A stretch of DNA of 64,000 nt from Collinsella sp. An2. Lineage in GTDB: Bacteria; Actinomycetota; Coriobacteriia; Coriobacteriales; Coriobacteriaceae. The notes beneath the pieces were generated by a model. It had not been told where the DNA came from. It worked only from the letters and a program-made list of their open reading frames with translations, and ran no database searches. The translations under genes and the position numbers were made by a program. Positions 61,128-64,000 of the stretch are shown piece after piece. How positions within the stretch are numbered: position 1 is the stretch's first letter; the number at the start of each line of letters is the position of its first letter. The DNA is taken from NCBI RefSeq assembly GCF_002160065.1, contig NZ_NFJW01000011.1:1-64000 (forward strand), read 5' to 3'.

Positions 61128-61832
61128 ATGGAAAAACAGACACTCGGCGTAATCGGCGGCATGGGCCCCGAAGCCACCGCCTATTTCTACGAGCAGGTCA
61201 TTCAACATACGCGCGCGGCATCGGACCAAGAACACCTGGACATGGTGATTCTCTCATGCGCCTCGATGCCCGATCGCACCGCCTCCATCCAGTCGGGCGA
61301 CCATGAGCCCATCCTTGCCTGCATGCACGACTGCGTGCGTCGGCTGGAAGCCTGCGGGGCCAGCGTCATCGCCATCCCCTGCAACACGTCTCACTACTAC
61401 TACGACACCATCCAGGGCTTCACCCAGATTCCCATCATCCACATGCCACGCGAGACGGTGCGCTTTGCCGTGCAAGGCGGAGACGTGTGCCGCATCGGCA
61501 TCATGGGCACCGACGGGACCGTGCAGGCGGGCGTGTACGCGCGCGAATGCGAGCGCACAGGTGTCGAGGCGGTCAACCCCTCGCCCGAGCGACAGGCGGA
61601 TGTCATGTCGCTCATCTACGACGACGTGAAAGCGGGACGCACGCCGCGCCTCGACAAGCTCGAGCGCGTGCTGAGCTTCTTTGAGAGCGCCCGCTGCGAC
61701 CGCATCATCCTTGCCTGTACCGAGCTCTCGGTGCTCAACCGCTACCGCACCATGCCCGACGGCACCATCGATGCCATGGACGTCCTGGTGCACGAATCCA
61801 TCGTGCGCTGCGGAGGCACCTACCAGGCATGA
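61128..61832 (+). CDS. Aspartate/glutamate racemase
   Basis: A 234-residue PLP-independent racemase. Both catalytic Cys are present, in AIPCNTSHYYYD and LACTELSVLN. The opening LGVIGGMGPEATAYFYEQVI is the Asp/Glu/hydantoin racemase signature. It interconverts L- and D-Asp or Glu. The YgeA/Asp-racemase subtype (GGMGPxAT) favours Asp or broad specificity over cell-wall MurI. Start: ATG 61128 with GGAG 8 bp upstream. Divergent from ybaK. With the Asl-like ligase 0.8 kb away it may supply D-Asp for peptidoglycan. Confidence 0.93.
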   Translation: MEKQTLGVIGGMGPEATAYFYEQVIQHTRAASDQEHLDMVILSCASMPDRTASIQSGDHEPILACMHDCVRRLEACGASVIAIPCNTSHYYYDTIQGFTQIPIIHMPRETVRFAVQGGDVCRIGIMGTDGTVQAGVYARECERTGVEAVNPSPERQADVMSLIYDDVKAGRTPRLDKLERVLSFFESARCDRIILACTELSVLNRYRTMPDGTIDAMDVLVHESIVRCGGTYQA

Positions 61833-61931
61833 TCGATCCCGAGCACGCGTCCGCAAGACAGCTGCCCCACAGCAGAACAGCGTGACCCACGATGAGTCCG
61901 GTTCACCCCCGGCGCGCGCTTGCCGACGATT

Positions 61932-62021
61932 CGTCAACGCTCAGTAATGTCCCGGAATCAGCCTCGAATCTGAAACAAAACTGAGCGTCGGCGAAACATA
62001 GGGTCGCCGACGCTCAGTTTT
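61932..62021. repeat. 65-bp palindromic element, copy 2, with extra arm
   Basis: 61932-61996 matches 17227-17291 in length and ends. It is followed by an 18-bp perfect inverted repeat: AAAACTGAGCGTCGGCGA (61977) and its complement (62004-62021), which could also terminate the racemase transcript. Confidence 0.8.
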
Positions 62022-62136
62022 GCTCCACACGTATCGCATGGCGCTGCTTCCCGCTCCGCCAGGAGCCCACGCTTCGTGGGACACACCTGACATGCGGCAT
62101 CTAGAGAGGCCGCCGGAACGACCCCCTACAAAGAAA

Positions 62137-62239
62137 TCGGCCTTCCGCAGTGCCCGAGATTGCCGTGAAAGAGGAGGGGCACGCCTTGCGTGCGGCGACC
62201 GACGATTGAACGGCAAGATCGGGTGCTACGGAAGGCCGA
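62137..62239. repeat. 105-bp palindromic element, copy 2
   Basis: TCGGCCTTCCGCAGTGCCCG at the left pairs with CGGGTGCTACGGAAGGCCGA at the right (a few mismatches). The centre GCACGCCTTGCGTGCGGCG is identical to that of the copy at 46329-46433. Confidence 0.82.
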
Positions 62240-62345
62240 GGGCGCACGCCTGGCGCGCGGCGCCCTAAGACTTGAGGGACGAGATGCGGTGCCTGGGAAG
62301 GCCGAGTGCGGCGCCCGACAAGCGAAGGGCAAGGTCGGGTGCTAC
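62240..62345. repeat. Partial extra units of the palindromic element
   Basis: Right-half units (GGGACGAGATGCGGTGCCTG-GGAAGGCCGAG, then AGGGCAAGGTCGGGTGCTACGG) repeat about every 55 bp up to the uvrA stop. Confidence 0.6.
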
Positions 62346-62360
62346 GGGATACCGCCCCGG

Positions 62361-64000
<1,640 letters not shown>

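Overview
The window looks like chromosome of a high-GC, anaerobic, saccharolytic actinobacterium of the class Coriobacteriia, most like a gut Collinsella. This rests on gene content and order (WhiA, RapZ, UvrC and a gap-pgk-tpiA block with secG nearby, plus ferredoxin- and NAD-linked molybdoenzymes) and on the GC-rich codon use. No rRNA or species-specific marker is present, so the genus is an inference.

Layout. 1-8.7 kb: small regulators, a ferredoxin-like protein divergent from a Crp/Fnr regulator, a PadR/DUF1700/(broken) DUF4097 membrane-stress cassette, and an ECF sigma factor followed by a membrane protein and an ABC exporter whose permease is split by a 13-bp tandem duplication. 8.8-15.6 kb: an operon for a HylABC-like, NuoEF-type iron-sulfur/flavin complex with a molybdopterin oxidoreductase, next to a TetR regulator and mobA. 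15.8-18.0 kb: an XRE-TPR regulator with a translationally coupled secreted-peptide-like ORF, and a toxin-antitoxin pair whose toxin is frameshifted. 18.1-24.0 kb: a 5.7-kb segment bounded by perfect 86-bp direct repeats that include the 3' half of tRNA-Val. It carries a two-component system, two ABC ATPases, a permease and tiny hydrophobic peptides.

24-36 kb: a CmpB-type membrane protein, tRNA-Gly, tRNA-Cys, a partner-switching pair (STAS-kinase fusion and PAS-GAF-PP2C phosphatase), tRNA-Leu, and a five-gene oligopeptide ABC transporter. 36.5-45 kb: secG, a REP-associated transposase with its REP sequences, the lower glycolysis genes gap, pgk, tpiA and gpmI, then whiA and rapZ (yvcK is not between them). 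45.5-54.2 kb: a sialic acid uptake and breakdown operon (satABCD-like transporter, nanA, ROK kinase, nanE). 54.7-64 kb: uvrC, murJ, an ATP-grasp amino-acid ligase, a YbaK deacylase, an Asp/Glu racemase and the 3' part of uvrA.

Functional reading: sialic acid taken up at 48-54 kb is converted to GlcNAc-6-P and feeds the glycolysis genes at 38-43 kb. Reducing equivalents could be exchanged through the Hyl-like complex. The racemase, ligase and MurJ genes suggest a D-amino-acid peptidoglycan cross-bridge. The genome also carries several distinct intergenic repeat families (REP pairs, 65-bp and 105-bp palindromic elements, 27- and 37-bp tandem repeats), all described below.
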